A stretch of 64,000 nt of DNA from contig NZ_JANADO010000001.1 in NCBI RefSeq assembly GCF_024199845.1, positions 1,736,001-1,800,000 of the forward strand, in the 5' to 3' direction. The notes below the pieces were generated by a model. It saw only the letters and a program-made list of their open reading frames with translations, did not search any database and had not been told where the DNA came from. Positions 35,078-43,172 of the stretch are shown one piece after another; the stretch's first letter is position 1, and each line of letters begins with the position of its first letter. The stretch is from Bradyrhizobium sp. CCGB12 (GTDB lineage Bacteria; Pseudomonadota; Alphaproteobacteria; Rhizobiales; Xanthobacteraceae). The translations under genes were made by a program, and so were the position numbers.

Positions 35078-36646
35078 ATGATCATGAATGTGCCGGCACT
35101 CCGCCGCGTGATCCTGGTGCTGGCGGTGTCGACTTTCGCGCTCGCAGGATTTGCGCGCGCGGATGATCCGCCGCAGCCGCGGTCCGATACGACGGGGCCG
35201 ACGGGACAGAAAGCCGGACGCGGTAGTGGCGCGCAAAACACACCGCAGACCTCGCCATCGAACACTGAAGCACATCGCCTGCCTGCGGACTCGACCACGA
35301 AGCAGACGCTCGATCTGCCCGGCCGTATCATCAACTTCGTCGCGACCGCCGGCTCGATCCGCGTGTTCGACGGCAAGGGCGAGCCGTTGGCCGACATCGC
35401 CTACACGTCCTACGCGCTCGATGGTGCCGACCGCGCGACGCGCCCCGTGACGTTCCTGTTCAATGGCGGGCCGGGCGCGTCTTCGGCGTGGCTCCAGTTC
35501 GGCGCCGCGGGGCCGTGGCGGCTGCCGCTTGATGGCGAAGCCCTGTCGCCGTCGGCTTCGCCCGAGGTGAAGCCGAACGTGGAGACCTGGCTCGACTTCA
35601 CCGATCTCGTCTTCATCGATCCCGTCAGCACGGGCTACAGCCGCTTCGTTACCAGCGGCGAGGATGCGCGCAAGTCGTTCTATTCCGTCGACGGCGACGT
35701 CAACTCGATCGCGCTCGTGATCCGCCGCTGGCTCGAGAAGCACGACCGGCTGGTCTCGCCCAAATACGTCGCGGGTGAAAGCTATGGCGGTATTCGCGGG
35801 CCGAAGGTCGTGCGCCAGTTGCAGCTTCAGCACGGCGTCGGCGTCAGGGGACTGATCCTGGTGTCGCCGCTGCTCGACTTCCGCGAGTTCACCGGCACGA
35901 GCCTCCTGCAATATGTCGCGACGCTGCCGAGCTATGCCGCGGTGGCGCGCGAGGCCAAGGGCCCGGTCAAGCGCGCCGATCTCGCCGACGTCGAGGCTTA
36001 CGCGCGCGGTGAATTCCTGGCTGACCTCGTTAAGGGCGAGGCGGACAAGGAAGCTACGAATCGTCTCGCCGACAAGGTCGCCGAACTCACCGGCATCGAC
36101 CAGGCGGTGAGCCGTAGGCTCGCCGGCCGCTTCGACATCAGTGAATTCCGCCGCGAACTCGACCGCAAGAACGGCAAGGTGACGGGACGTTACGATGCCT
36201 CCGTGCGCGGCTTCGATCCATATCCGGATTCCAGCAGCTCGCGTTTCGGCGATCCCTCGGGCGATGCGCTCCAGGCGCCGCTGACGAGTGCTGCCGTCGA
36301 CGTGCTGACGCGCAAGCTGAACTGGCGGCCGGACGGCTCCTATGAAGTCCTGAACGGCGCCGTCGAAGGCCGTTGGGATTTCGGCCGGGGCATCAACCCG
36401 CCGCAATCGGTGTCGGAGCTGCGCCAGATCCTCGCCACCGATGCGAAGCTGAACGTGCTGGTGGCGCACGGCCTGTTCGATCTCGCCACGCCCTATTTCG
36501 GAACGAAGCGGGCGCTCGACCAGCTGCCGGCGTTCGCGACTCAGCGCGTGAAATTCGTCGTCTATCCCGGCGGCCACATGTTCTATTCGCGCGATGGCTC
36601 ACGGCAGGCGTTGCGGAGTGAAGTCGAGGCGCTGGTCAGGGAGTAG
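35078..36646 (+). CDS. Exported S10 family serine peptidase (carboxypeptidase-like)
   Basis: A 522-residue exported enzyme. The signal peptide (VILVLAVSTFALAGFARAD) is followed by a polar linker. The S10 fold is marked by FLFNGGPGASSAWLQFGAAGPW (oxyanion hole), VFIDPVSTGYSR, the nucleophile elbow GESYGGIRGPK with Ser, the Asp in LFDLATPYF, and the His in PGGHMFYSR. All three catalytic residues are therefore present. It probably trims peptides at their C-terminus in the periplasm. Confidence 0.93.
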   Translation: MIMNVPALRRVILVLAVSTFALAGFARADDPPQPRSDTTGPTGQKAGRGSGAQNTPQTSPSNTEAHRLPADSTTKQTLDLPGRIINFVATAGSIRVFDGKGEPLADIAYTSYALDGADRATRPVTFLFNGGPGASSAWLQFGAAGPWRLPLDGEALSPSASPEVKPNVETWLDFTDLVFIDPVSTGYSRFVTSGEDARKSFYSVDGDVNSIALVIRRWLEKHDRLVSPKYVAGESYGGIRGPKVVRQLQLQHGVGVRGLILVSPLLDFREFTGTSLLQYVATLPSYAAVAREAKGPVKRADLADVEAYARGEFLADLVKGEADKEATNRLADKVAELTGIDQAVSRRLAGRFDISEFRRELDRKNGKVTGRYDASVRGFDPYPDSSSSRFGDPSGDALQAPLTSAAVDVLTRKLNWRPDGSYEVLNGAVEGRWDFGRGINPPQSVSELRQILATDAKLNVLVAHGLFDLATPYFGTKRALDQLPAFATQRVKFVVYPGGHMFYSRDGSRQALRSEVEALVRE

Positions 36647-36647
36647 G

Positions 36648-36692
36648 GCATGATCCGGAAAAGTGCGTAGCGGTTTTCCGACAAGATCATGC
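36648..36692. repeat. Short palindromic repeat GCATGATC...GATCATGC
   Basis: GCATGATCCGGAAAA and TTTTCCGACAAGATCATGC form an imperfect inverted repeat between two convergent genes. A half copy (AGCATGATGCGGAAAGG) follows the gene ending at 61451. I recall this as a common repeat of Rhizobiales. Confidence 0.75.
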
Positions 36693-36697
36693 TTGAG

Positions 36698-38071
36698 CTA
36701 AGGCTTGCGCGGCTTGTACCGCCGTGCGATCTCGCGTGCCACGACGCGCTCGGGCTTCACGTTGGCACCCGCGATCCAGATGTTGCTGACCTTGCCGCGC
36801 TTGTCGCGGATGCGGCGGACGGGCTCGCCGTGGCTGGAGTAGCCGGCAGCCCAGGCGAGCTTGCCGGCGTCGCGGCCGGTGACCTCGATCTCGGCGGCAT
36901 CCATGAATGGGTTGTTGAACTGCGGATTGGCGACGAGGACGCGGTTGCCCGCGGGCACGAAATCGGTCGCACCCCAGATCGTCCACCAGCGGCCGATCCA
37001 TTCGCGCACGCGCCGGTCCGGTGCGCCGCGGGTCTTGAACACGCGCAGGATCTGCATCGCGCCGTCCATCCAGAACGGCGCCGCGCCGTCGATGGAGTTG
37101 CTGAGGATGCTGATCGCGAGTTCGCAATCAGGGATGGAGCAGGTTCGGGAAATGTAGCCCTGGAATCCGCCGCCATGGCCGAACCAATCCCAGCCGTCGG
37201 TCTTGCCGGCATTGACGCCGAGGCCGTAATGGCCCTCGAAGCTCTGCGGGACGCGCCAATGGTGTCGCGTCATCTCGCGGCGGCTCGCGACCGAGAGCAC
37301 GCTCCTTTTCGCATTAGGCGCGAGCTGCGCGAAGAAGCGCGCGGTGTCGCCGGCGGTCGCGACGAAGCCCGCGGCGGAGGCCAATGCGTGCGCGGGATTG
37401 TCGCCGGGGATCACGCATCGCTCGCCGAACGGCAGCTTTCGCGTATGACCGCGCGCAAACGGAGTGCCCTTGGCAAGCGGCGCGTTCGGCTCGGTTTCGC
37501 GCAAGCCGACCGGCTCGATGATCTCGCGCTTGATCCAGACGGGGTAGGGCTCCTTCGTCACCGCCTCGATCACGAGGCCGATCAGGCCAAAACCGTGATT
37601 GGAATATTTGAAGCGCGTGCCGGGCTCGATCGCGGTCGGCAGCTTCAAGTCCGCAAGCAGCTCGCTGGCGTCGAGATAGGGGCGGCTGTCGATGAACTGG
37701 CCGGAATCGGCGCCATCGCGCGTCAGTCCTGCGGTGTGCGAGAGCACCTGCGCGATCGTCGTCTCGGCGACGCGCGGATGCAGGCCGCCGACATATTGGC
37801 CGATCGTGTCGTCGAGCCGGAGCTTGCGCTGCTCGCGCAGCTTCATGATGCCGGCGGAGGTGAAGCTCTTCGAATGCGAGGCGATGCGGAAGCGATGGCG
37901 CGGGGTGAGCTTCTCGCCCGTGTCGAGATCGGCAAGGCCGAACGCATGCTCGGCGACGACCTCGCCGCGATGGGCGAAGGCGATGATGACGCCCGGCTGC
38001 TGGGCCGTCGTCTGTTGAAATTCGATCCAGGACCCGATGTAGTCGATCGCGGATCGCAGCCAATTGTCCAT
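36698..38071 (-). CDS. Serine hydrolase, beta-lactamase/EstB family
   Basis: A 457-residue protein of the beta-lactamase-related hydrolases. The SxxK motif is in IASHSKSFT (about residue 66), YxN in KYSNHGFGLIG (about 149), and an HxG-type third motif in WFGHGGGFQGYIS (about 291). An unusual C-terminal domain of about 130 residues, including RIRDKRGKVSNIWIAG, follows. No signal peptide is apparent, so it may be cytoplasmic. It is likely an esterase or D-aminopeptidase; the substrate is unknown. Confidence 0.9.
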   Translation of the reverse strand: MDNWLRSAIDYIGSWIEFQQTTAQQPGVIIAFAHRGEVVAEHAFGLADLDTGEKLTPRHRFRIASHSKSFTSAGIMKLREQRKLRLDDTIGQYVGGLHPRVAETTIAQVLSHTAGLTRDGADSGQFIDSRPYLDASELLADLKLPTAIEPGTRFKYSNHGFGLIGLVIEAVTKEPYPVWIKREIIEPVGLRETEPNAPLAKGTPFARGHTRKLPFGERCVIPGDNPAHALASAAGFVATAGDTARFFAQLAPNAKRSVLSVASRREMTRHHWRVPQSFEGHYGLGVNAGKTDGWDWFGHGGGFQGYISRTCSIPDCELAISILSNSIDGAAPFWMDGAMQILRVFKTRGAPDRRVREWIGRWWTIWGATDFVPAGNRVLVANPQFNNPFMDAAEIEVTGRDAGKLAWAAGYSSHGEPVRRIRDKRGKVSNIWIAGANVKPERVVAREIARRYKPRKP

Positions 38072-38128
38072 TGCGCTACCGGTTTGCGAGGGGAAGATTT
38101 GGTGCGCAAAGCTAGCCGAGAAAGCGGA

Positions 38129-38156
38129 ACGGGCACAACCCTGAGGTTGTGCCCGT
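38129..38156 (-). terminator. Hairpin downstream of TPR gene
   Basis: ACGGGCACAACC and GGTTGTGCCCGT form a perfect 12-bp stem with a four-base loop (CTGA on the plus strand). On the minus strand it is followed by TTCCGCTTTCTC, a weak T-rich tail. It begins 25 bases beyond the TPR stop codon. Confidence 0.65.
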
Positions 38157-38181
38157 CCACTCGTTCGAAGATGCGATGTCT

Positions 38182-38724
38182 CTAGTAGACGAGTGTCGCG
38201 CCGGTCGGCTTGTCGAGCGCGGCGGCAAGCGAGCGATATTCGGAGCTGTCGGTGCCGGCGAGCGAGGCGATCTTGTTGAGATGATACTGCGCCTGTTCGC
38301 GGTTGCCCTGCTCGAGCTGCCAGAGACCGTAATATTGCCAGGTGCGGACGTGGTTCGGATCGTCCTTGAGCGCCAGCTCGTAATAGGTCTTCGACGACTG
38401 ATAATCGCCGAGCTTGCGATAGGAATAGCCGATCAAATTGGCGACATCGGCGACGTCGTCACGCTTGAGCGATTTCAGCTGCTCGATCGCGTCCGTGTAG
38501 TCGTGCCGGTCGTAGATCGTGGTGTAGGCGGTGCGATAGGCCGCCAGGAATTTGGGATCGCTGACGGATGAGCTCTTCTTCTTGCCCTTCTTGGTCGAGG
38601 TGTCCGACTTCGGCGGCGACGAAGGTTCATCGCTGCCAGCGGCATATGCGCTGGTCAGCATCGGCCCGGCCGCCAGTGCCATCGAGACCAGCCCCGGCAC
38701 AAGAAGCATTGAGAGTCTTCGCAT
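38182..38724 (-). CDS. Exported TPR repeat protein
   Basis: A 180-residue exported protein: signal peptide (LLVPGLVSMALAAGPMLTSAYAAG), a Ser/Lys-rich linker, and about three tetratricopeptide units, for example AYTTIYDRHDYTDAIEQLKSL, VANLIGYSYRKLGDYQSSKTYYELALKDDP and TWQYYGLWQLEQGNREQAQYHL. These form a protein-binding surface in the periplasm. The partner is unknown. Confidence 0.9.
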   Translation of the reverse strand: MRRLSMLLVPGLVSMALAAGPMLTSAYAAGSDEPSSPPKSDTSTKKGKKKSSSVSDPKFLAAYRTAYTTIYDRHDYTDAIEQLKSLKRDDVADVANLIGYSYRKLGDYQSSKTYYELALKDDPNHVRTWQYYGLWQLEQGNREQAQYHLNKIASLAGTDSSEYRSLAAALDKPTGATLVY

Positions 38725-38973
38725 TTATGTTCTCCCGTATGGAACGTGGCGATCCTACACGATTGCCCGAAGACCGGAACACCCATGGGGCAAAAACATT
38801 CCCGCTTCGCACGATCTATTCGTCCTGCCGCAGATGACAAACTTGTCATCGAGATGAACGGAAGCCTGCAACGGCCTTCAGACCGGGTTCAGTGCGCAGT
38901 CCCTAGGCTCCCACCCACGATCGAAGAGGGGCGAGAGGGCGCCGCCTCGAGATCCTTCCAAGAGGAGACCACC

Positions 38974-39354
38974 ATGTTGAAGACCATTTCCGCAGCCTTG
39001 CTCGCAGCTTCCGTGATCGCAGCCCCGGCCTTCGCCACTGAACCCGGCAAGACCACCACCGCGCCGGTGATCAAGGCCGACCAGAGCCAGACCAAGGCGG
39101 CGAACACTGCCGTCGAACCGGATGCCGGCGTCAAGGCCGACGCCAAGGGTGCTGACGTCAAGGCTGCCGACGTCAAGGCCGGTGCCAAGGTGTATAGCAA
39201 GTCGAGCGCGATGAACGCCAACGCCGCCGTCACGCCCGACGCGCACAAGACGGTGCGCAAGCATCGCCATCACAACAAGCAGGTCTCGGCCAAGGAGTCG
39301 CAGAAGGCGCAGCCGGACGTGACCAAGCCGGCGACGTCAGACAAGCGCAACTGA
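38974..39354 (+). CDS. Small exported Lys/Ala-rich protein
   Basis: A 126-residue exported protein. AAGAGGAGACCACC precedes the ATG, and the signal peptide is ISAALLAASVIAAPAFATE. The mature part is low-complexity, with repeats of VKADAKGADVKAADVKAGAK type and a basic HKTVRKHRHHNKQ block. The composition (Lys, Ala, Asp, Thr) suggests a disordered periplasmic protein. Function unknown. Confidence 0.75.
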   Translation: MLKTISAALLAASVIAAPAFATEPGKTTTAPVIKADQSQTKAANTAVEPDAGVKADAKGADVKAADVKAGAKVYSKSSAMNANAAVTPDAHKTVRKHRHHNKQVSAKESQKAQPDVTKPATSDKRN

Positions 39355-39557
39355 CGACTGATCCCGCGCGGCGGCATCCCTGGCATTGCCCCGCCGCCGC
39401 GCGCGGAATTCAGGCCCGGTCCGTTCGCCCTGCCTCGTGCGGAAGCCCGAGGCGCGGTGGCGGGCCGGTGCGCTGTTGCGCCGCTGCTGGCGAATTCCCT
39501 TCGTGCAGGCTTGGGGCTAGAACATCTCCTGATCTGATCGAGCGGAGAGCGGGGCCT

Positions 39558-39980
39558 GTGGGGCGATTGACGAGATGTGCGGTGATCCTGGCGTTGCCGT
39601 TGGCGCTTGCGGCATGTTTCGGCAGTGACGGTGATCGTCCCACTGTGTTTGGCGGGACCCAGGCCGGCGGGCCGCAGCCGTTTCCCGACAATTTCCGCAG
39701 CGACACGCTGGCCTTGATGCGCAGCTATCTGAACAATCCGGTCGGCGTGCGCGACGCCGGCATGGCCGATCCGGTGCTGCGCGAGGTAGGTGGGCGGCAG
39801 TTCTACGTGAGCTGTCTGCACTTTACCCCGCGCGAGACCGATGGCAGCTACAAGGGCATGCGCGAGCGCGCCGCGATCTTCGTCAACGGGCGGGGCGACC
39901 GCGTCGTCGACCGGACGAGCGAGCTCTGCGCCGGTGCGGTTTACGCACCCTTTCCGGAACTTGAAAAGATGACGCGGTAG
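39558..39980 (+). CDS. Putative small lipoprotein
   Basis: A 140-residue protein. The GTG at 39558 has GGAGAGCGGGG upstream and begins a lipoprotein signal (CAVILALPLALAACFGS, lipobox LAAC). The mature part has two cysteines (YVSCLHF, ELCAGAVY) and ends YAPFPELEKMTR. No recognised domain is seen. It is likely anchored in a membrane facing the periplasm. Confidence 0.78.
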   Translation: MGRLTRCAVILALPLALAACFGSDGDRPTVFGGTQAGGPQPFPDNFRSDTLALMRSYLNNPVGVRDAGMADPVLREVGGRQFYVSCLHFTPRETDGSYKGMRERAAIFVNGRGDRVVDRTSELCAGAVYAPFPELEKMTR

Positions 39981-40267
39981 CGCAAATCCCGCCTTCATCG
40001 CCGCGTGCTAAGACGGACGGCGCCGGAGCCGCTGGATCACATTTTGGCGAGCTTTGAACGGGGTGGTTTCGTTTCGCGACAAATTGCTACGGCAGGCCCT
40101 GTGCGGGCGACGAGAGCAGCCGATGCAAGGCGACGGGACGGAACAAAATCGCGTTGTTGCCACCCTGTCACAGTAAGTAACGATCAACGTTCCGGCATCG
40201 CCGCGAAGCAACCAAATTCACGCCACGTTGTTTGCTGAGGGTCGAATTTGAAAGAACGGGGATGATC

Positions 40268-40975
40268 ATGAAGTCTATCTTGCTCGGTGCAGTTGCTCTG
40301 TTGGCGCTGGCCGCGCCCGCGGCTGCAGCCGACATGCAGCCGCGCCCCTACACCAAGGCGCCGGCCTATACGCCGCCGCAGGTGATTTACAACTGGACCG
40401 GTTTCTACATCGGCGGCCATGTCGGCGGCGCGTTTGCCGGCGACAGCAGCTTCCAGTCGAGCGACGCCCGCTTCCTCGGCGGCGTGCAGGGCGGCTTCGA
40501 CTATCAGTTCGCGCCCAACTGGGTGGTGGGTATCGAGGCCCAGTATTCCTGGCTGCCGACCAACAACAACGGCGTCACGTTCCCGCTGGGCACGCAGGTG
40601 ACGTCCAACACCGACCAGCTCGGGTCGGTGACCGGTCGCATCGGCTACACCTGGGGACCGACGCTGCTCTACGCCAAGGGCGGTTATGCCTGGCGCAATA
40701 ACGGCCTTGGCGTGAACATCGCCGGGGTGCCGCAGACCTTCACCACCACCGGCAACAGCAAGGACGGCTATACTGTCGGCGCCGGCCTCGAATACATGTT
40801 CGCGCCGAGCTGGTCGGCCAAGGCCGAGTACCAGTATTACAACTTTGGCAGCACCACCTTCACCTCCGGTCCGGCCGACATCGTCGGCGTTCGCGGCCGG
40901 GAGGACGAGCATACCGTCAAGGTCGGTGTGAACTACCGGTTCGGCTGGGGCGGTCCGGCGGCCTCGCGCTACTGA
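40268..40975 (+). CDS. Outer membrane beta-barrel protein (Omp25/Omp31-like)
   Basis: A 235-residue outer membrane protein. The signal peptide (KSILLGAVALLALAAPAAAAD) is followed by YNWTGFYIGGHVGGAFAG, the hallmark of the Omp25/31 small-porin group. Alternating strands include GGVQGGFDYQFAPNWVVGIE, TGRIGYTWGPTLLYAKGGYAW and the final HTVKVGVNYRFGWG with a C-terminal aromatic. An eight-stranded barrel is expected. The ATG at 40268 gives a proper spacing to GGGG; 40262 is the alternative. A strong terminator follows. Confidence 0.94.
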   Translation: MKSILLGAVALLALAAPAAAADMQPRPYTKAPAYTPPQVIYNWTGFYIGGHVGGAFAGDSSFQSSDARFLGGVQGGFDYQFAPNWVVGIEAQYSWLPTNNNGVTFPLGTQVTSNTDQLGSVTGRIGYTWGPTLLYAKGGYAWRNNGLGVNIAGVPQTFTTTGNSKDGYTVGAGLEYMFAPSWSAKAEYQYYNFGSTTFTSGPADIVGVRGREDEHTVKVGVNYRFGWGGPAASRY

Positions 40976-41001
40976 CCTGCCGCCAACGCCCAGGATCTGG
41001 C

Positions 41002-41030
41002 AAAGGCCGGCCCTCGCCGGCCTTTCTTTT
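41002..41030 (+). terminator. Intrinsic terminator of the Omp gene
   Basis: AAAGGCCGG and CCGGCCTTT pair perfectly with a six-base loop, followed by CTTTT. It starts 27 bases after the Omp stop codon. Confidence 0.85.
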
Positions 41031-41138
41031 GCCCGTCTTGCGAGCCTTTTGTTTGCTTTGCGTGAACCATCTGGCGCATCATTTGCTTGCAAACAGAGCT
41101 GGCGCGCCTTCTCACGCGCGTCATGGGGCCGAGGTAAA

Positions 41139-41155
41139 GCAAAAATAATTTTTGC
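41139..41155. promoter_or_regulatory. AT-rich 17-bp perfect palindrome
   Basis: GCAAAAAT-A-ATTTTTGC is a perfect inverted repeat with a single central base, in an otherwise GC-rich context, about 65 bases before the small exported-protein gene at 41220. It is probably an operator or part of a curved promoter. No binding family is identified. Confidence 0.45.
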
Positions 41156-41219
41156 AATTTACGGAACTCGCGCTCTGGAACGCGTTATATGAGAATTACG
41201 GGCTGGTGGGACGACGGAC

Positions 41220-41462
41220 ATGCGTATCTTGGTGTCGGCAGTGGTGTTCTCGTGCTTCACCTGCCTGCCGTGCTCTGCACAGACAATCCTCAAATCCGAG
41301 CCTCTGGTGCTGTCCCCCTATGAGGTAGCCTTCGTCAAGGACGCCTCATGTCCGTCAGGCAAGGTGATGAAGGTCACCGGCGCGATCCGCGGGCTGCATC
41401 GCCGGAAAGCCTGTGTGACCCTGCCGGGCGAACAGGCGTCGCTCGCGACCGCGATCCCCTGA
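41220..41462 (+). CDS. Small exported hypothetical protein
   Basis: An 80-residue protein with a signal peptide (MRILVSAVVFSCFTCLPCSAQ) and a mature part with SCPSGKVMKVTGAIRGLHRRKACVTL. The cysteine pair could form a disulfide. Similar short proteins occur widely in bradyrhizobia as far as I recall. Function unknown. Confidence 0.75.
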   Translation: MRILVSAVVFSCFTCLPCSAQTILKSEPLVLSPYEVAFVKDASCPSGKVMKVTGAIRGLHRRKACVTLPGEQASLATAIP

Positions 41463-41520
41463 GACTTGGCTTCGAGAGTTGGCTTCGAGACTTGGCTTCG
41501 TGGCTTCCCGCGGCCGGGCC

Positions 41521-41775
41521 TCAGGAATTCAGCTCAAGCTCCATCCTCGACGCCCACTCGGCCTCCGCCTTGTTCTTGACGGGGTCCTCGCCTTGGGCTG
41601 CCCGGCAAGGCCTGATCTCGTAGTCGTTGTCGAGTACCCGGCGCGGTCCCGGCCGCTCATCGTCCCCGGAGATGTCCACGACGAGGCCGCTTCGCTGTGC
41701 CATTTTCCAGACGTCGGATTCATCAGGATAGGCCTTGCTGATCTGGGCGTCATTGCAGAACAGGGCGTAGGGCAT
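41521..41775 (-). CDS. Small conserved hypothetical protein
   Basis: An 84-residue soluble protein beginning MPYALFCNDAQISKAYPDESDVWKMA and ending in AEAEWASRMELELNS. Its composition is balanced, with Trp and Cys, and it has codon use like its neighbours, so it looks real. I recall close relatives among rhizobia but no function. Confidence 0.7.
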   Translation of the reverse strand: MPYALFCNDAQISKAYPDESDVWKMAQRSGLVVDISGDDERPGPRRVLDNDYEIRPCRAAQGEDPVKNKAEAEWASRMELELNS

Positions 41776-41832
41776 TCCATCCCGCTCCAGGAAAGCCCGT
41801 TAACGGCTTTGCTGGTGAGGGGTTCCCAGCCT

Positions 41833-41864
41833 GCGCCCCGATCACCGCGCCGTGATCGGGGCGC
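41833..41864. repeat. Strong GC-rich hairpin
   Basis: GCGCCCCGATCAC and GTGATCGGGGCGC are perfect 13-base complements around a six-base loop. It lies upstream of both the minus gene at 41521-41775 and the plus gene at 41952. There is no T-run in either direction, so it is not a typical terminator. Confidence 0.6.
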
Positions 41865-41951
41865 GGGGGCCCTGAGTCGTAAACGAGTCCTGAATCCCAA
41901 AAAAAAGAATCCCTGGGACTCTCCGGCCGGAATCAGCGGATGTTTTCGGCC

Positions 41952-42059
41952 ATGACGAGCGACCTGAAAACCTCTTGCGGGCACATGCTTCTGCCCCTGA
42001 CGCTGGCGCTGTTTGGCGCCTGCGCGGCCAATCTTTGGCTGGTGTGGTCCTGGCTGTAA
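41952..42059 (+). CDS. Very small membrane protein (35 residues)
   Basis: Reads MTSDLKTSCGHMLL followed by a hydrophobic helix PLTLALFGACAANLWLVWSWL to the stop. It has one transmembrane segment with aromatic residues at the far end, a composition that a random frame would rarely give. No function can be assigned. It sits within a run of very small genes between 41.2 and 43 kb. Confidence 0.5.
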   Translation: MTSDLKTSCGHMLLPLTLALFGACAANLWLVWSWL

Positions 42060-42079
42060 GCCCTGTTGGCGCGCCGGCC

Positions 42080-42463
42080 CTACTTTTTGGCCGGTGGACG
42101 GGGGGAGCCGTCGTGGATGGCAGCACGCAATTTGCTCAGGGTGGCCGCGCAATACTCCTCGCGCTCGCGCTCGAACCGCTCCTGATGCCTGCGAAAGTTG
42201 GCGATCCGGCTCTGCATCTCGCTGCGGAAATCGCCGCTTGCCCGCGTGAGCTGGACAGGCTGAGGCTGTGGAGGAGGCTGGGGCGGCAGAAGAGGCTGGG
42301 GCGGCTCGACCTCGAGCGCCTCGACGGCGACGATCTCGACGGTTGCCGCCGGTGAATCCGAAGGCCCGCCGTCTTGAAGGGCGTCATCCTTCCTGCCGGT
42401 CACCGATTGGACGAAGGCCACTGTCTGCGCGATCAGCGCGTCGCGTTCTCTGATCCAACTCAT
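42080..42463 (-). CDS. Conserved hypothetical protein with Pro-rich linker
   Basis: A 127-residue soluble protein. The N-terminal helix MSWIRERDALIAQTVAFVQSVTG is followed by an acidic region, a Pro/Gln-rich linker (about residues 53-70) and a basic C-terminal helix FRSEMQSRIANFRRHQERFEREREEYCAATL. This looks like two interaction helices joined by a flexible tether. Function unknown. Confidence 0.72.
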   Translation of the reverse strand: MSWIRERDALIAQTVAFVQSVTGRKDDALQDGGPSDSPAATVEIVAVEALEVEPPQPLLPPQPPPQPQPVQLTRASGDFRSEMQSRIANFRRHQERFEREREEYCAATLSKLRAAIHDGSPRPPAKK

Positions 42464-42565
42464 GATCCACCTCAGCCGCGCCCCATTCCAGCAAAGCGGC
42501 TGGGCTGAATCAAGGTTGTTCGCAAAGTCATTGCATATTTTTCCCGATCATCCGACATTGGGCGC

Positions 42566-42730
42566 ATGGTTGCCCAAGACGAACGGGTGGACGAGGCGGA
42601 GGGCCTGAGGCTCGTCCGAGCGTTCCTGTCGTTGCCGCCCGACAAGCGGGCGGAGGTGATCGCGTTCGTCGAGGAGTTGGCGCGTGCCCGTGGCCGGCCC
42701 GAGCAGGGCACGGAGGCATCGCCGAGATGA
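42566..42730 (+). CDS. Small helical hypothetical protein
   Basis: A 54-residue frame: MVAQDERVDEAEGLRLVRAF then LSLPPDKRAEVIAFVEELARAR. The second part resembles the C-terminal dimerisation helix that follows the helix-turn-helix in many rhizobial XRE regulators, but there is no HTH here. Its stop (42730) ends four bases from the stop of the convergent gene at 42734, which supports it. It may be a remnant or a small antagonist. Confidence 0.5.
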   Translation: MVAQDERVDEAEGLRLVRAFLSLPPDKRAEVIAFVEELARARGRPEQGTEASPR

Positions 42731-42733
42731 TTG

Positions 42734-42952
42734 CTACCGCTCGCGCGGATTGACGTTGGGCTCGAACGGCGCGCCCACAACCCGAACTGGTGTCCGGGCC
42801 GTGTCGTCGATCATCGCCCGCGCGGCGACCGGCTTTTGCGGGGCCTGCCCAAGCACCGGCTCGAACAGCATCAATGTGCCGGCCACGACGCCACAGCATA
42901 GCGCCACCGTCGCCAGCAAAAGCATGTTTCGGTTTTCTTCCTTGATCCGCAT
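42734..42952 (-). CDS. Small single-pass membrane protein
   Basis: A 72-residue protein: charged start MRIKEENRNM, one transmembrane helix LLLATVALCCGVVAGTLMLFEPVLG, then a polar tail ending PNVNPRER. No signal cleavage site is obvious, so it is probably anchored with the tail in the periplasm. Function unknown. Confidence 0.7.
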   Translation of the reverse strand: MRIKEENRNMLLLATVALCCGVVAGTLMLFEPVLGQAPQKPVAARAMIDDTARTPVRVVGAPFEPNVNPRER

Positions 42953-43172
42953 GGATCGACAACGGCGGATGCCGGGGCTCGGTTCCGCATCTGGGAAAGT
43001 CCGGATCGCCGCCGAAGTCGGCCGAAGCTTACACGAAGCTTACGGCGAGGCACCTTAAGGTTATTTTTCCGTAAGACTACCCCGGTCAAGTGGCATCAAA
43101 TCTTAACGTCCGCCGGTTCCAATGCACGGTGCTGGGATTACGCCTCGACAGAAATCATTGGGAAGGCTGGGG

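Noticed and set aside
34916..36577. Long minus-strand frame opposite the S10 peptidase
   Set aside because: Antisense shadow; the plus strand has a signal peptide and all S10 catalytic motifs.
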